Below are positions 20,301 through 28,275 of a stretch of 64,000 nucleotides of DNA, one piece after another. Both the position numbers and the translations under genes were made by a program. Origin of the DNA: Archangium sp. GTDB lineage: Bacteria; Myxococcota; Myxococcia; Myxococcales; Myxococcaceae. The notes below the pieces were generated by a model that saw only the letters and a program-made list of their open reading frames with translations, did no database searches and was not told the origin of the DNA. The stretch lies in the NCBI GenBank assembly GCA_022843845.1, contig JALHMW010000007.1:62001-126000 (forward strand), given 5' to 3'. Position 1 is the stretch's first letter, and each line of letters opens with the position of its first letter.

Positions 20301-21442
20301 GCGTCGATCGTCTGCGTGTCGAGCACCACGTCACGCTGGCGCAGCACGACCGAGACGATGCGATCGCCGGTCCACGCGATGTTCGCCTTCACCGGCTCCT
20401 TCGCCGGCATCACGTCGGTGGCGGTGGTGATGACGGCGCCGTCGTTCGCGATCGCGGGCAGCGGGAAGAGCTTGTTGATGCCGGCGGGCTCGGTGACCTT
20501 GAGGGAGTACGTGGTGCCCTTCTTCGGCGTGAAGCGCGCGCGGCCGCGGCCTTCGTGTTCGGTGCGGAAGGGAGCGACCTCAGCGCCGCTGCTGTCGACG
20601 ATGACGCCCGTGATGTCGGCCGGCTTCTTCGCCGGGGTCCGGGCCTCGACGTAGAGGCGGCTCGCCAGACCAGCCACGAGGTCTCCGCCTTCCGGGTACA
20701 TCGAGACGTCGATGGAGTTGATGAGGATGGGGATGGTCTTCGTCGCGGTCTCGAGCACGCCGCCGTCTTCGATGGTGAACGCGAGCGTGCCTTCACCTCG
20801 CTCGATGGTTTTGGGGAGCGGGAAAGACACGGAGCAGCGGCCCGACGCGTCGACGGTGGTGGCGACGCGGGCGACCTCCTTCTCGTCGACCCGTGCGACG
20901 GCGGTCACTTTGGCGCCGGTGGGAATGCCCCCCTCGGCGCGCTTGACCTCGAGGGTGGCCGAGACGGTGTCGCCAGGGCCGTAGCCATCGCGGAGGAAGG
21001 TGATCTGCGAGTTGAGCCGCGGTGCCCGGTACGCGCGCACCTCGAACTTGCGAGCGCCGGGCGCGTGGCCCATCACGCCGCGCGCTTCGATGAGGTACTC
21101 GCCACCGGGAGCGTCGGGCCCGAGCACGTACGAGAAGCCGAACGCTCCGTCCTGCACGTTCGATTGACCCTGCGTGAGGACCTCGCCCCTGGGGCCCTTC
21201 ACGACGATCTGCGACCACAAGCCGTTCCTCGCGGGCACGTGCGAGTTGGCGTTGAGCACGACGCCGCGCACGAAGACCGTCTCTCCGGCCTTGTAGATGG
21301 ACTTGTCCGTCGAGACGCTGGTGACGTAGCGGTTGGGGCCGCCGACGCGCTCGGTGGTGGCGGGATCTTTCGCGGGCGGCGAGGCGCCTCCGACGGCGAG
21401 GACGGCGAGACCTGCGAGACCGGCGAAGCGGAGTGCGTGCAT
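17327..21442 (-). CDS. Alpha-2-macroglobulin family protein (MG2, thioester)
   Basis: 1371 residues. The start at 21442 gives a signal peptide and an AAGGGGG ribosome site; an in-frame start 31 codons earlier lacks both. MG domains precede a Pro/Met-rich linker (about residues 570-640). The A2M-type bait/thioester half follows: GCFEQ at about 901-905 keeps the Cys (C902) and Gln (Q905) that form the internal thioester. A large alpha-toroid region follows. Bacterial members trap proteases covalently in the periplasm or act as colonisation factors. No adjacent penicillin-binding protein 1C gene (the common partner) is present. Confidence 0.92.
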   Translation of the reverse strand: MHALRFAGLAGLAVLAVGGASPPAKDPATTERVGGPNRYVTSVSTDKSIYKAGETVFVRGVVLNANSHVPARNGLWSQIVVKGPRGEVLTQGQSNVQDGAFGFSYVLGPDAPGGEYLIEARGVMGHAPGARKFEVRAYRAPRLNSQITFLRDGYGPGDTVSATLEVKRAEGGIPTGAKVTAVARVDEKEVARVATTVDASGRCSVSFPLPKTIERGEGTLAFTIEDGGVLETATKTIPILINSIDVSMYPEGGDLVAGLASRLYVEARTPAKKPADITGVIVDSSGAEVAPFRTEHEGRGRARFTPKKGTTYSLKVTEPAGINKLFPLPAIANDGAVITTATDVMPAKEPVKANIAWTGDRIVSVVLRQRDVVLDTQTIDAGKQKGAELSLKAGSADGVLVITVSSKSGEPLAERLVFREPEKQLGIELKADRERYVPGAPVKLTVKTTLDGKPASAVVGVTVSDESVFEILERREQPPALPVMVLLEADVKELADANVYLDPKNPKSKVAVDLLLGTQGWRRFGLLSVQEFLTKYQDKAERALALVQPPPVRVDDFALEPMADMAPGRPVPVAPMPVRPPPMAARPQPMPMNKPAPAPKMPVAAVRPPPPPPPAEAPLAKLAVRQDVAREAQAARKPMAGKAAMDEDFLGAREAFGGLLAGNFVSVREFAHQVRPDRKPNDRFDFAETLFWNAALRTNANGEATVSFGTSDAVTSFRASVGGYTDTGALGSASTALKSVQPYYVEPKLPLEVTAGDVIRLPIAFINGTKEPLSNVSLALAAKGDIRFQAPSSFTLKADTRERRIVDLTIGAGSKQTGLTLTSNAGGYSDVVTRELNVKPKGFPVEQASGGMLPANGKASWKVTLTPDTVAGSQSTSIAVFPSPAANLTQALKRMVQEPSGCFEQTSSTTYPMTMAMQYFQSHTGVDAALVRDAQEKLDRGYKRLTGFECKEKGYEWFGQDPGHEALTAYGILQFTDMKKVRQVDDAMLTRSREWLLKQRDGKGGFERKRRALHTWVEDKDSSDAYITWALLEGGQKNLTAEVARVKEAAKVAKNSYVVALAANVLSLAGDTNGAKEAMTKLAALQKDTGLVGGGTQSIVGSTGSSLEIETTSLAVLAWMRSPAFALNVEKSMKALADSCKDGRYGATQSTVLALRAIVEFDKKKADERKPGAVKLFVDGKAVGAPQKYDGSTNGAVTFADVGELMSPGEHTLELVQEGGSAIPFSIAVRSNRTQPESSKDTRVSLDVKLGSGALKEGDVIEATARVTNLSDAPLSTVVAIVGIPGGLEPRIDQLKELVKAQTIDAYEVMGRDVVLYWRGMTPKQQVRVPVSLLAAVPGKYTGPASRAYLYYGDEHKAWVAGLSADIAAKN

Positions 21443-21575
21443 GAGGCCCCCTTGAACGGCGCGAGGGGCGATTCGATCTGGGCCGAGACGAAATAGCGAG
21501 TCAGTTCGCCAGATTCGGGCCGTCACGGTTGACATCTGTCGCCGGGTGACGACACTGCTGACTCAACTTCGAACC

Positions 21576-21939
21576 GGGGGCGACCTGGTCTCGACGGGGG
21601 CATGGAGGCCCTGAAACGCGTGCCGAGTGGGCACACCACACTCGTTAATAAAAGTGAGCAAAAACCAAAAAAGCCAACGACAACGTTGAGCTTGCTCTGG
21701 CCGCCTAAAAAACGGTCAAGCACGGTCGCCTGAGCTTCTGCTCGTGAGCCCAGGGTCGACCGAACCAATGCGAGCTGGCTTCTCCCTGCGGCTGGACGAG
21801 GAGGAGTGAGACAAATCCGGCCAGGCCTTTTCGAATTCCGTCCGTGGAAGTCGAGAGGGCGTCACTAAATCGCGGACTACGCACGTAGGGCTTCAGAGCC
21901 AAAGGCTTTCGGACGTGGGTTCGATTCCCACCGCCTCCA
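21576..21939 (+). ncRNA. ssrA: tmRNA (ssrA)
   Basis: tmRNA rescues stalled ribosomes by trans-translation. The 5' end GGGGGCG (21576-21582) pairs with CGCCTCC (21932-21938) as a 7-bp acceptor stem. The T-arm GGGTTCGATTCCC lies at 21917-21929, and the discriminator A is at 21939. CCA is not fully encoded and must be added. The tag frame begins with GCC at 21673 and ends with TAA at 21706-21708. It encodes ANDNVELALAA, which matches the canonical ANDxxxxLALAA proteolysis tag. It is divergent from the alpha-2-macroglobulin gene. Confidence 0.96.
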
Positions 21940-21946
21940 CAGTGCC

Positions 21947-21979
21947 GGCTGATCCGCTCGAAGCGAGGGCGGGTCAGCC
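21947..21979 (+). terminator. Hairpin just after tmRNA, possible terminator
   Basis: GGCTGATCCGC (21947-21957) pairs with GCGGGTCAGCC (21969-21979) through one G-U pair, seven bases past the tmRNA end. There is no following T-run, so it may be a processing or termination structure. The next ~290 bases, to the antitoxin start at 22273, show no convincing gene. Short AACG/CGTT half-repeats at about 22230-22262 could be an operator for the toxin-antitoxin pair. Confidence 0.5.
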
Positions 21980-22272
21980 AGGCGGTGGAGCAGGGGACGA
22001 AGCATCTCTCGCCTCCGGCTCCCAGCGACAAACTGGCAGTCTCCTCCGCGCCTACCCGGGACAACAGCCGCCAGGCATCGGCGCCCGACTTGCTGTCGCT
22101 CTTCGAGATGAGCGCGACCTGCGTTGGCGTCTTGATCCTCGGCGTGTGTGTTTCGCTGCCGGCCCAGCCCAGCGCGAGGGACCTGTGGTCGAGGCGTTGG
22201 TCACTTCTGGTCAGTTGCCGCTCCTTCTGGAACGACGTTAGAACGAAGTCAGTACGGAACCGGAGACTCACC

Positions 22273-22515
22273 ATGAGCATGATCAAGAAGCTGACGCCTA
22301 TCGGCAACAGCGCGGGTCTCATCCTCGACAAGACGCTCCTGGGCCTCCTCAACCTCGAGTCCGGAGCTGAGGTGGAGCTCCAGATCGAAGGCCAGACGCT
22401 GCTGGTGCGGCGGGCTTCGAAAGAAGCACTCTCAGGTCGGGCTGCTCGATTCGGCGAGGCTCGCAAGCACGTCCTCGCCAGGTACGGCGGGACGCTCAAG
22501 AAGCTGGCGAAGTAG
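22273..22515 (+). CDS. AbrB/MazE-type antitoxin
   Basis: 80 residues. The N-terminal half (KKLTPIGNSAGLILDK) is a SpoVT-AbrB swapped-hairpin DNA-binding fold; the C-terminal half is a charged helix that would wrap the toxin. The stop codon is immediately followed by the toxin's GTG start, giving a two-gene module. The antitoxin should bind its own promoter and repress both genes. The in-frame extension upstream lacks coding character, so the ATG at 22273 is preferred. Confidence 0.9.
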   Translation: MSMIKKLTPIGNSAGLILDKTLLGLLNLESGAEVELQIEGQTLLVRRASKEALSGRAARFGEARKHVLARYGGTLKKLAK

Positions 22516-22911
22516 GTGGGCGAGATCATCTTCCTCACCCTGGAGGAACTGCTCGCCCTCTATGACGACCTCATCGCCTTCGCGGGCGGAGATTCCGGAG
22601 TTCGCTCCATCGAGCTCGTCCAGAGCGCAATCGCACAACCCGAGGCAGGCTTCGCGGGGCAACTGGCGAACGCGTTCCCATTCGGGATGGCGGCGGCCTA
22701 CGCCTATCACCTGAGCCGCAACCATCCCTTCGTCGATGGCAACACGCGGGTCGGGCTGTCGGCGGCGGTCGTGTTCCTTTTCATGAACGGCTGGGAGCTG
22801 GTGGACCCGGACGAGACGCTTCACCGGGTGATGGAGGACGTGGCGCAGGGCAAGATCGACAAGCCGGCGCTGGCTGCCGTGTTCGAGAAGCTCGCGCGAA
22901 AGCTGGAATAG
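22516..22911 (+). CDS. doc: Death-on-curing (Doc) family toxin
   Basis: 131 residues, normal for Doc. The Fic/Doc active motif is HPFVDGNTR at residues 70-78. Doc phosphorylates elongation factor Tu and halts translation. In the usual motif (HxFx[DN][AG]NKR) the lysine before the final Arg is conserved; here it is threonine (T77). Histidine 70, Asp 74, Asn 76 and Arg 78 are kept. The toxin starts directly after the antitoxin stop. The activity of the altered motif is uncertain. Confidence 0.9.
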   Translation: MGEIIFLTLEELLALYDDLIAFAGGDSGVRSIELVQSAIAQPEAGFAGQLANAFPFGMAAAYAYHLSRNHPFVDGNTRVGLSAAVVFLFMNGWELVDPDETLHRVMEDVAQGKIDKPALAAVFEKLARKLE

Positions 22912-22986
22912 AAGTGCGTGGCAGCGCGCGCGCGAAGGGCGTTCAAGGCGGGCTGTTCTGCCGACCACGCTGCCTGGCAGTGCAGT

Positions 22987-23244
22987 TCAGGGAATGCAGA
23001 CTTCGCCACATGAGCCGGCCTGCCCATTCGCGGCGAAGGTCTTCAGGGTCTTCTCAGCTGACTTCCGCGGAGCGCTTCCGCGACGGACGTCGGTCGCACC
23101 TCCCATCGCCTCGGCGCCGGTGCCGAACAGATCTCTCAGCTCAGCCCCAGCCACCGTTGCCGCGCCAATGGCGGCGACGGCGAGCAAGGCAACGATGATC
23201 ATGAACTCAGTCAAACTCACGCCACGACGAAGAGGAGTGCGCAT
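22987..23244 (-). CDS. Flp/Tad-type pilin-like small protein
   Basis: 85 residues. The N-terminus MRTPLRRGVSLTEFM is followed by a hydrophobic helix and ELRDLFGTG, closely resembling Flp pilins (short basic leader, Gly before the cleavage point, Glu at position 5 of the mature helix). The C-terminal extension has two Cys residues. No tad assembly genes are in the window, so it may be assembled by a system encoded elsewhere. A GCAA-N4-TTGC palindrome lies 72 bases upstream of its start. Confidence 0.7.
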   Translation of the reverse strand: MRTPLRRGVSLTEFMIIVALLAVAAIGAATVAGAELRDLFGTGAEAMGGATDVRRGSAPRKSAEKTLKTFAANGQAGSCGEVCIP

Positions 23245-23315
23245 GTGTGGTGGCCTGTGCAGCCCGTGTGCCCCGCGCAATGGTGGCGTTTCAGCGGGAT
23301 TACCAGGGTGACCAG

Positions 23316-23327
23316 GCAACCGATTGC
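23316..23327. promoter_or_regulatory. Palindrome GCAA-N4-TTGC, copy 1
   Basis: GCAACCGATTGC, 72 bases upstream of the Flp-like pilin start (minus strand). It shares a 15-base core, GCAACCGATTGCGTG, with copy 3. One of six copies in the window, all intergenic. Putative operator. Confidence 0.6.
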
Positions 23328-23354
23328 GTGAACTGCCAGCGCAGGCCGGTTCGA

Positions 23355-23370
23355 CGGGACGAGGAGACTC
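23355..23370 (+). repeat. 16-base block shared with 31633-31648
   Basis: CGGGACGAGGAGACTC is identical at 23355-23370 and 31633-31648. Each copy follows a GCAA-N4-TTGC palindrome by about 30 bases and is followed by a similar CG(C/T)TGG(C/T)CGC...GTCGTGC stretch. Probably a shared promoter segment. Confidence 0.5.
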
Positions 23371-23413
23371 TCGCTGGCCGCGTCGTGCTCGCGTGCAGTA
23401 CCGACAGGGGCAC

Positions 23414-23425
23414 GCAAGCCATTGC
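23414..23425. promoter_or_regulatory. Palindrome GCAA-N4-TTGC, copy 2
   Basis: GCAAGCCATTGC, 102 bases before the DUF1592-like lipoprotein start at 23527. It is the reverse complement of copy 5 (GCAATGGCTTGC). Confidence 0.55.
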
Positions 23426-23526
23426 GCGATCGTGCTGCTGAACGATCTCGCGCGGCGTCGAGGTTCTGGAACCGTGAACGTTTGGGAGCCGACTCACGGG
23501 CATCGCCCCTGCAGGCTCCCGCCGTG

Positions 23527-25689
23527 ATGACCGCCGCCCCGTCACAGCGCCTCAAAGCCCTCGCGTTGGTTTGCGGCCTCTGGGTGCTCGGGTGCGAAGA
23601 CGTGTTTGGAGCGTCGCCTGACGTCGTCGAAGACGCTGGCAACGCCGGCGCTGGTCCAGAGCACGAGCTGGCGGTGTTCACGCGCGAGGTATGGACACCG
23701 CTTCGCGCCGACTGCATCGCGTGTCATCAGACCGGCCGCGCGTTCGCGCACGATGCTCCCGAGACGGCCCGTGACGTCGCGCTGGGGCTGGTGCGCTTCG
23801 ACTCGCCGAACGACTCGCTGCTCGCCCTTCGTTCCGAGAACCTGCACTGCGGCGTGTCGTCATGCGCACCAGGAGCCGGCCGGCGAGCTCGACTGGCTGA
23901 GGGGATTCGCTTGTGGGGTCTGGCTCGAGGTCACCACGGAGGCACGGACGGTCGGCTCGACGCGGGCGCTTCCGTTCCTCCGGACTACACCGAGTTCCAG
24001 ACCTGCACGCCCGCAAGGCGCGGCTCGGAAGATGTGGCTCGCAGACTCTCGAAGCTCCAGTACGTCAACACCCTCCTCGCGGGCTTCAACGAGCCTGGAC
24101 TGTTGGCGTTCAACGCTCGCTCGGCGGTGCTGCACGAGCGGCAGTGGACGGGAGCGCTGGTGTCCGCCATCGCGCAGCTCCCAGAAGACGGCGAGGCCAG
24201 TCACCTGCCTCGCGAAGATGTTCGGCTCTCGGACACCCACCTCGAGGGGTTGCTGGCGATCGCGCAGGGCGTCTCGGACTACTACGCCAACCGGCCCACC
24301 CGCCTGTCGGGGCTCGGAGGGGCGTGCCTCAGCGAGCGTGACCCTTCAGAAGCCTGCGTTCGTGCCTTCATCCAGGGGCTCCTGGGACGAAGGCTTTTGT
24401 CGCGGCCATTGGCGGCTTCGGAGGTGGACGAGTGGTACGCCCGGTTCGCGAGTGGCACCGATTCGCCCCGCGAGCGGGTGCTCGAGTTGGTGCGCGCCTT
24501 CGCCCTGCACCCCGAGCTCGTCTTCGGGCTCTCGTGGCAAGGGCCGCTCCAGGCAGGGACGAGCGATGTGCAGGCGTTGACGGCGTACGAGTTCGCGCGA
24601 CGGCTGGCCTGGCACTACACCGACGGGCCGCCCTCGGCGCAGCTGTACGCAGACGCGCAGTCGGGAGCGATCCTCACCGAACCCATGACGCTCGAGCGAC
24701 ACCTCGACGGCTTCGTGGCGCCCAACGGCGGGTCCTTTCGGTTTCCCCTCTCAGCCCACCACTTCACGGCGTTCGCATTTCTCGAGCAGTGGCTCGACAC
24801 CGGCGGGTTTCGCGGTTTCCCCTCGGGCGCGCTGGCGGCGTCGGCCTTTCCTGGCCTCAACTTCCAGGCTGGCAACGAGAACTGGTACGGCGAGGCGCGC
24901 GACGAGCTCTACAGCTTCGGGTTCCGCCAGCTCTTCGTCGAACGCGGCACCTACGCCAGCTTCTTCACCGACACCTCTGGCGAGACCGGGCCGTTCACCT
25001 CGCGGCTCTACGGTGGCTCGGCTGGCGTTCAGGATCTCGGGCCCAATCGTCCAGGTGTGCTCTCGCGCGTCGGGTACCTCGCGTCGGGCGACGTGTACCC
25101 GAACCAGATCATGTTCGGCGTAGGCGTGATGCGGAACGTGTTGTGCCAGCCCTTGCCCGCGCCCGATCCTGGCGCGCTCCCTGACAACTTTCGCGATCTC
25201 GGCCTGCGGGATGCCCACCCGACGTGGACGACGCGGCAATTCGTGGCACAGCAGACGGCCGCCCCCGCGTGCCAGGGCTGTCACCAGCGCATCAACCCCA
25301 TCGGCGCGACCATCAGCCGCTACGACGGGGCAGGTGGCTTCGATCGGCATCAGGGCGTCGAGCGAATCTGGAGCACCTCGAGCAACGCCCAGATCGTCGG
25401 CACTCCGATGCTCGACGAGGCCGCGCGGATCACCCTCGACGGCCAACTGAAGGACGTGGTCGGTCTCCCAGGCCTCACGCAGGCGATCGCCGCCAGTGAT
25501 GAAGGGCCGTTGTGTCTGGCCCGCACGGCGTTCACCTTCGCCCTGCGACGGCGCCCAACACCACAAGACGCGTGCACACTCGTGAGCCTCTCGAACGCCG
25601 CGCGGACCCAATCGCTTGCTGCGCTGTGGAAGGGCCTTGGACGCAGCGAGGCGTTCCGAACCCGACGAATCGTTCCCAGGGAGCCCTGA
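23527..25689 (+). CDS. DUF1592/DUF1588-type lipoprotein with haem motif
   Basis: 720 residues. Lipobox WVLGC (C23). An N-terminal cytochrome-like segment contains CIACH (C63, C66, H67). The middle and C-terminal parts resemble the DUF1592/DUF1588 family common in Planctomycetes and myxobacteria, including the conserved CQGCHQRINPIG segment, which also carries a CxxCH motif. It is probably a periplasmic or surface-exposed c-type haem protein. The Tat-exported DUF1552-like gene begins two bases after its stop, the usual pairing for these families. The reaction is not known. Confidence 0.8.
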   Translation: MTAAPSQRLKALALVCGLWVLGCEDVFGASPDVVEDAGNAGAGPEHELAVFTREVWTPLRADCIACHQTGRAFAHDAPETARDVALGLVRFDSPNDSLLALRSENLHCGVSSCAPGAGRRARLAEGIRLWGLARGHHGGTDGRLDAGASVPPDYTEFQTCTPARRGSEDVARRLSKLQYVNTLLAGFNEPGLLAFNARSAVLHERQWTGALVSAIAQLPEDGEASHLPREDVRLSDTHLEGLLAIAQGVSDYYANRPTRLSGLGGACLSERDPSEACVRAFIQGLLGRRLLSRPLAASEVDEWYARFASGTDSPRERVLELVRAFALHPELVFGLSWQGPLQAGTSDVQALTAYEFARRLAWHYTDGPPSAQLYADAQSGAILTEPMTLERHLDGFVAPNGGSFRFPLSAHHFTAFAFLEQWLDTGGFRGFPSGALAASAFPGLNFQAGNENWYGEARDELYSFGFRQLFVERGTYASFFTDTSGETGPFTSRLYGGSAGVQDLGPNRPGVLSRVGYLASGDVYPNQIMFGVGVMRNVLCQPLPAPDPGALPDNFRDLGLRDAHPTWTTRQFVAQQTAAPACQGCHQRINPIGATISRYDGAGGFDRHQGVERIWSTSSNAQIVGTPMLDEAARITLDGQLKDVVGLPGLTQAIAASDEGPLCLARTAFTFALRRRPTPQDACTLVSLSNAARTQSLAALWKGLGRSEAFRTRRIVPREP

Positions 25690-25691
25690 TC

Positions 25692-27092
25692 ATGGTCCAC
25701 GTCGATCGCCAGACGCGCCGGCAGTTCCTTCGAGTCTCGGGCGCGACGCTCGCGCTGCCGTCTCTGGCTTCGCTACTCCCGAGGAGCGCCTGGGCGCAGG
25801 CGCAGACGCCCCCAGCGGCGGTGGTGTCGATCGTGCTGCGCAATGGGCAGTTCGCCCGAGACTTCGCGACCCATACGCCGGCAGCGGCGCTCCGCCCGGT
25901 GACCGACTCAACGCAGCCCTGGGCCACGATTCGCTCGGCGCCCTTGTCGAGTGCGAGCTCGGGCGGAGTCAACGACGTCTTCACCGCGGGCATCATCGGC
26001 ACCTACCGCGACCACTTCCTGCACCTCGACGGCCTCGATCACGTCAACCCGCTGGGGCACGCGGATTCCCAGCTGGGCTTCGTGGGCTCGAACAGCAGCT
26101 TCGATCAACTCGCGGCCACGGTGCACTCAGCGCGCGGAGCGAGCAGTCCTTTGGCGTCGCTCGAGCTCACCAACCCGGGTCCGATGGGTGCTCGAACGGC
26201 GAGCTTTCGACGATCGGCCGATGGGCGCCTCGCGCATCTGCCCGCGCTGGTGCAGCCGGCCGCGCTGTACGATCGCCTCTTCGGGCTGAGCCAGCCCGCG
26301 GCTCGACGTTCGGCCCAGCGCTCGTTGGATGCGGCGGCCACAGAGGCCGAGCGGCTGCAGCGGCGAGTCCTCTCGAGAAGCGACGCCGAGGTGCTCGGCC
26401 GGTACATGACGGGGTTGCGCGAGGTCGGCGCACGCTTGAGGGCACGCCCTGCGCTCACCTGCACACCTGGCGCCCGGCCTCCCGACGGCGTGACCGAGCT
26501 GAACCAGCTCGCCGATCTCCAGACCTCGCTCGCTGCCCTGGCCGTGGCTTGCGGCGTTCGGACCGTCAGCATCTTCGTCCAGTCTGCGGCGTTGGCTGAC
26601 GGGCGCACCTACGACGCTCAGTGGTGGCACAACGAGTCGCATTCCGAGGCCCCGAGCGTGCCGACGTTCCTCGAGGCCCAGCGCTTCGTCGCCAACGCGT
26701 ACTTCATGGCGATGGTGCGCAAGCTCGACCAGCTCGGCGCGTGGGAACGCTCGGTCGTCTTCATGAACAACGACATCTCGTCGGGCAAGCTGCACAACAA
26801 CGAGAACCAACCAGTGATGCTGGCGGTCGGGCCGGGCGTGTCTGCCTTTCGGCAGCGAGGCGTGTACGTGAACTACCAGCGGTACCAGTCCGGCCTCACG
26901 GTTCCTCAGACGCAGCACTTCGCGGGGCTGCTCATCACCCAGCTCTTCGACACGCTGCTCGCGGCACAAGACGTCTCGCCCGCGGACTACGAGCCAGGCT
27001 TCGGGAGCGCTCGGTTCACCACGCCCGAACGCCGCGCCCGCTACGCCGCGGTGCTGCCAGGCATCGGCCGGCCACTGCCCTGGGTCGCCTGA
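25692..27092 (+). CDS. DUF1552-like Tat-exported protein
   Basis: 466 residues. An N-terminal twin-arginine signal (TRRQFLRVSG, then a hydrophobic run ending in AWAQA) indicates export of a folded protein. The body has the DUF1552 pattern: WWHNESHSE near the C-terminal third and FMNNDISSGKLHNN, likely metal-binding or active-site regions with several His/Asn/Asp. It lies two bases from the DUF1592-like gene and is surely co-expressed. Such pairs are widespread in Myxococcota and Planctomycetes, but their chemistry is unestablished. Confidence 0.8.
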   Translation: MVHVDRQTRRQFLRVSGATLALPSLASLLPRSAWAQAQTPPAAVVSIVLRNGQFARDFATHTPAAALRPVTDSTQPWATIRSAPLSSASSGGVNDVFTAGIIGTYRDHFLHLDGLDHVNPLGHADSQLGFVGSNSSFDQLAATVHSARGASSPLASLELTNPGPMGARTASFRRSADGRLAHLPALVQPAALYDRLFGLSQPAARRSAQRSLDAAATEAERLQRRVLSRSDAEVLGRYMTGLREVGARLRARPALTCTPGARPPDGVTELNQLADLQTSLAALAVACGVRTVSIFVQSAALADGRTYDAQWWHNESHSEAPSVPTFLEAQRFVANAYFMAMVRKLDQLGAWERSVVFMNNDISSGKLHNNENQPVMLAVGPGVSAFRQRGVYVNYQRYQSGLTVPQTQHFAGLLITQLFDTLLAAQDVSPADYEPGFGSARFTTPERRARYAAVLPGIGRPLPWVA

Positions 27093-27174
27093 CCGCTCGC
27101 CGTCACGGATGAGGAGGGGATGGGGTTGCGCCCGTTCGGTTCAGCTCAGAGAAAACCCCATGGAGCCGATTCGC

Positions 27175-27216
27175 GTCGCACACGTCGCACACGTCGCACA
27201 CGTCGCACACGTCGCT
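27175..27216 (+). repeat. 9-bp tandem repeat GTCGCACAC
   Basis: Four perfect copies (27175-27210) plus six bases of a fifth, in the intergenic region after the DUF1552-like gene. A multiple of three bases: read as protein it gives a run of Arg-Arg-Thr (plus) or Val-Cys-Asp (minus), but no supported gene covers it. Confidence 0.85.
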
Positions 27217-27383
27217 CGCGCCTGCGACGTGCGGAGTCCACAGTGAAAGGGGCGACCTGTGGCTCGCGCCTTCGGTGCTTCCTCGCGGGCCATCGAGGCA
27301 GGTCCTGGTGTTGGTCAGCATCGCGCCGGCCGACTGGTTCGAATTCTATCCAGTCGATGGCGGCTCTACGTCGACGTGAAACG

Positions 27384-27415
27384 ACGCTGACCCACCCTGG
27401 AGAGTGGATCAGCGT
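27384..27415. terminator. Bidirectional hairpin between convergent genes
   Basis: ACGCTGACCCAC pairs with GTGGATCAGCGT with one mismatch around an 8-base loop, 30 bases downstream of the minus-strand stop at 27445. No T-run. The 27093-27444 interval otherwise holds only the tandem repeat and no supported gene. Confidence 0.5.
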
Positions 27416-27444
27416 CGGTGTCATCCGCGAGCGGAAGTTGCGAA

Positions 27445-28275
27445 CTAGAACGGACTCGTGGGGTAGGCGGTCGCGTTGCAGCGCACAGAGGCCATCGGAA
27501 GCGTGACGGTCATGGAGATCGTCCCCAATTCGACCACCGAAGCAGTTCCGGTGCCGTTCACGCACTCGCCATAGCGCTTGCCCGGGATGCAAGGGCGGCT
27601 GGGCTCGTACACCTTGCAGTGGCGAGTCCCATTCCACACCTGCTGCCAGAGACGAATCGTCGTGGTCGAAGTCTCGACACCATTGAACAAGCTGCAGAAC
27701 AGTCGGTCACCGGGTTGCAACGTGAACGTCTGGCCTGCGCCCGGGGTGTTGCAGTGCGATTGCGTCGTTGTCACAGTTCCCGTCGTTACCGCGGTGCCGG
27801 ACACCATCGTTTGAAAACCAGGGAGGGTCACCGTCTGGCTGAGCGTCGTGCTGAGACTCGAGCTGACGGAGAGCGTCGCCGTCGACGTCGTGCATTGCGA
27901 AGTCGAAGGCGAGATGACTGAGGGGCCACCCGTTGGGTTCGAGTAGACGCTGTGCGTGATGGAACCGTGGAACGATGACGCGCCAGTGACGGGTGCGTCC
28001 TGTTTGTCCTCGCGGGTGGTGTAGGGTTGTGACTCCCAGCCGGTGAACCGCCAGCGCACGGCCAGGCATTCTTTGAGTGGTTCGAGTTCGTCCTCTCCGT
28101 CTTCGTCGGTGTCCACTCTCCCCGTTGCTCCTCTCGTCTCTCCCGAGGACCTCGTCGCAGCCGCGAGACCTCCTTCGGTCGTGCCGAGGGGTTCGGGTTC
28201 GGTCAGTCCCTGGCCACAAGCGGCCACCAGCGAGAAGACTGCGACGACGAGGGCGAGGCGCGGGATTGGGTTCAT
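27445..28275 (-). CDS. Predicted lipoprotein, Ser/Thr-rich
   Basis: 276 residues. The start at 28275 gives a signal with lipobox VAAC (C20). The mature protein has a charged DTDEDGEDELE stretch, then a Ser/Thr-rich beta region and several Cys near the C-terminus (for example CKVYEPSRPC). No family is recognised. Base composition is somewhat less GC-rich than in the neighbours. Likely an exported binding protein of this accessory region. Confidence 0.7.
   Translation of the reverse strand: MNPIPRLALVVAVFSLVAACGQGLTEPEPLGTTEGGLAAATRSSGETRGATGRVDTDEDGEDELEPLKECLAVRWRFTGWESQPYTTREDKQDAPVTGASSFHGSITHSVYSNPTGGPSVISPSTSQCTTSTATLSVSSSLSTTLSQTVTLPGFQTMVSGTAVTTGTVTTTQSHCNTPGAGQTFTLQPGDRLFCSLFNGVETSTTTIRLWQQVWNGTRHCKVYEPSRPCIPGKRYGECVNGTGTASVVELGTISMTVTLPMASVRCNATAYPTSPF

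Noticed and set aside
19427..21496. 689-residue open frame on the plus strand
   Set aside because: Antisense to the alpha-2-macroglobulin gene, strongly Arg/His/Leu-rich, typical of GC-rich shadow frames.
21985..22272. N-terminal extension of the antitoxin
   Set aside because: No coding bias and no AbrB similarity before the ATG at 22273.
23316..23327. Palindrome read as a sigma54 promoter (GG-N10-GC)
   Set aside because: The GG to GC spacing is nine, not ten, and most other copies lack the GG. The start codon is also 62-73 bases away, which suits an operator better than a -24/-12 element.
23850..23990. Possible frameshift in the DUF1592-like gene
   Set aside because: A neighbouring frame looked protein-like briefly, but the main frame stays open and keeps codon bias, so no shift is needed.
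27175..27216. Possible CRISPR array
   Set aside because: The unit is 9 bases with no spacers.
27330..27352. tRNA-like T-arm (GGTTCGAATTC)
   Set aside because: The flanking stem has a 12-base loop and no acceptor, D or anticodon arms, so it is a chance hairpin.
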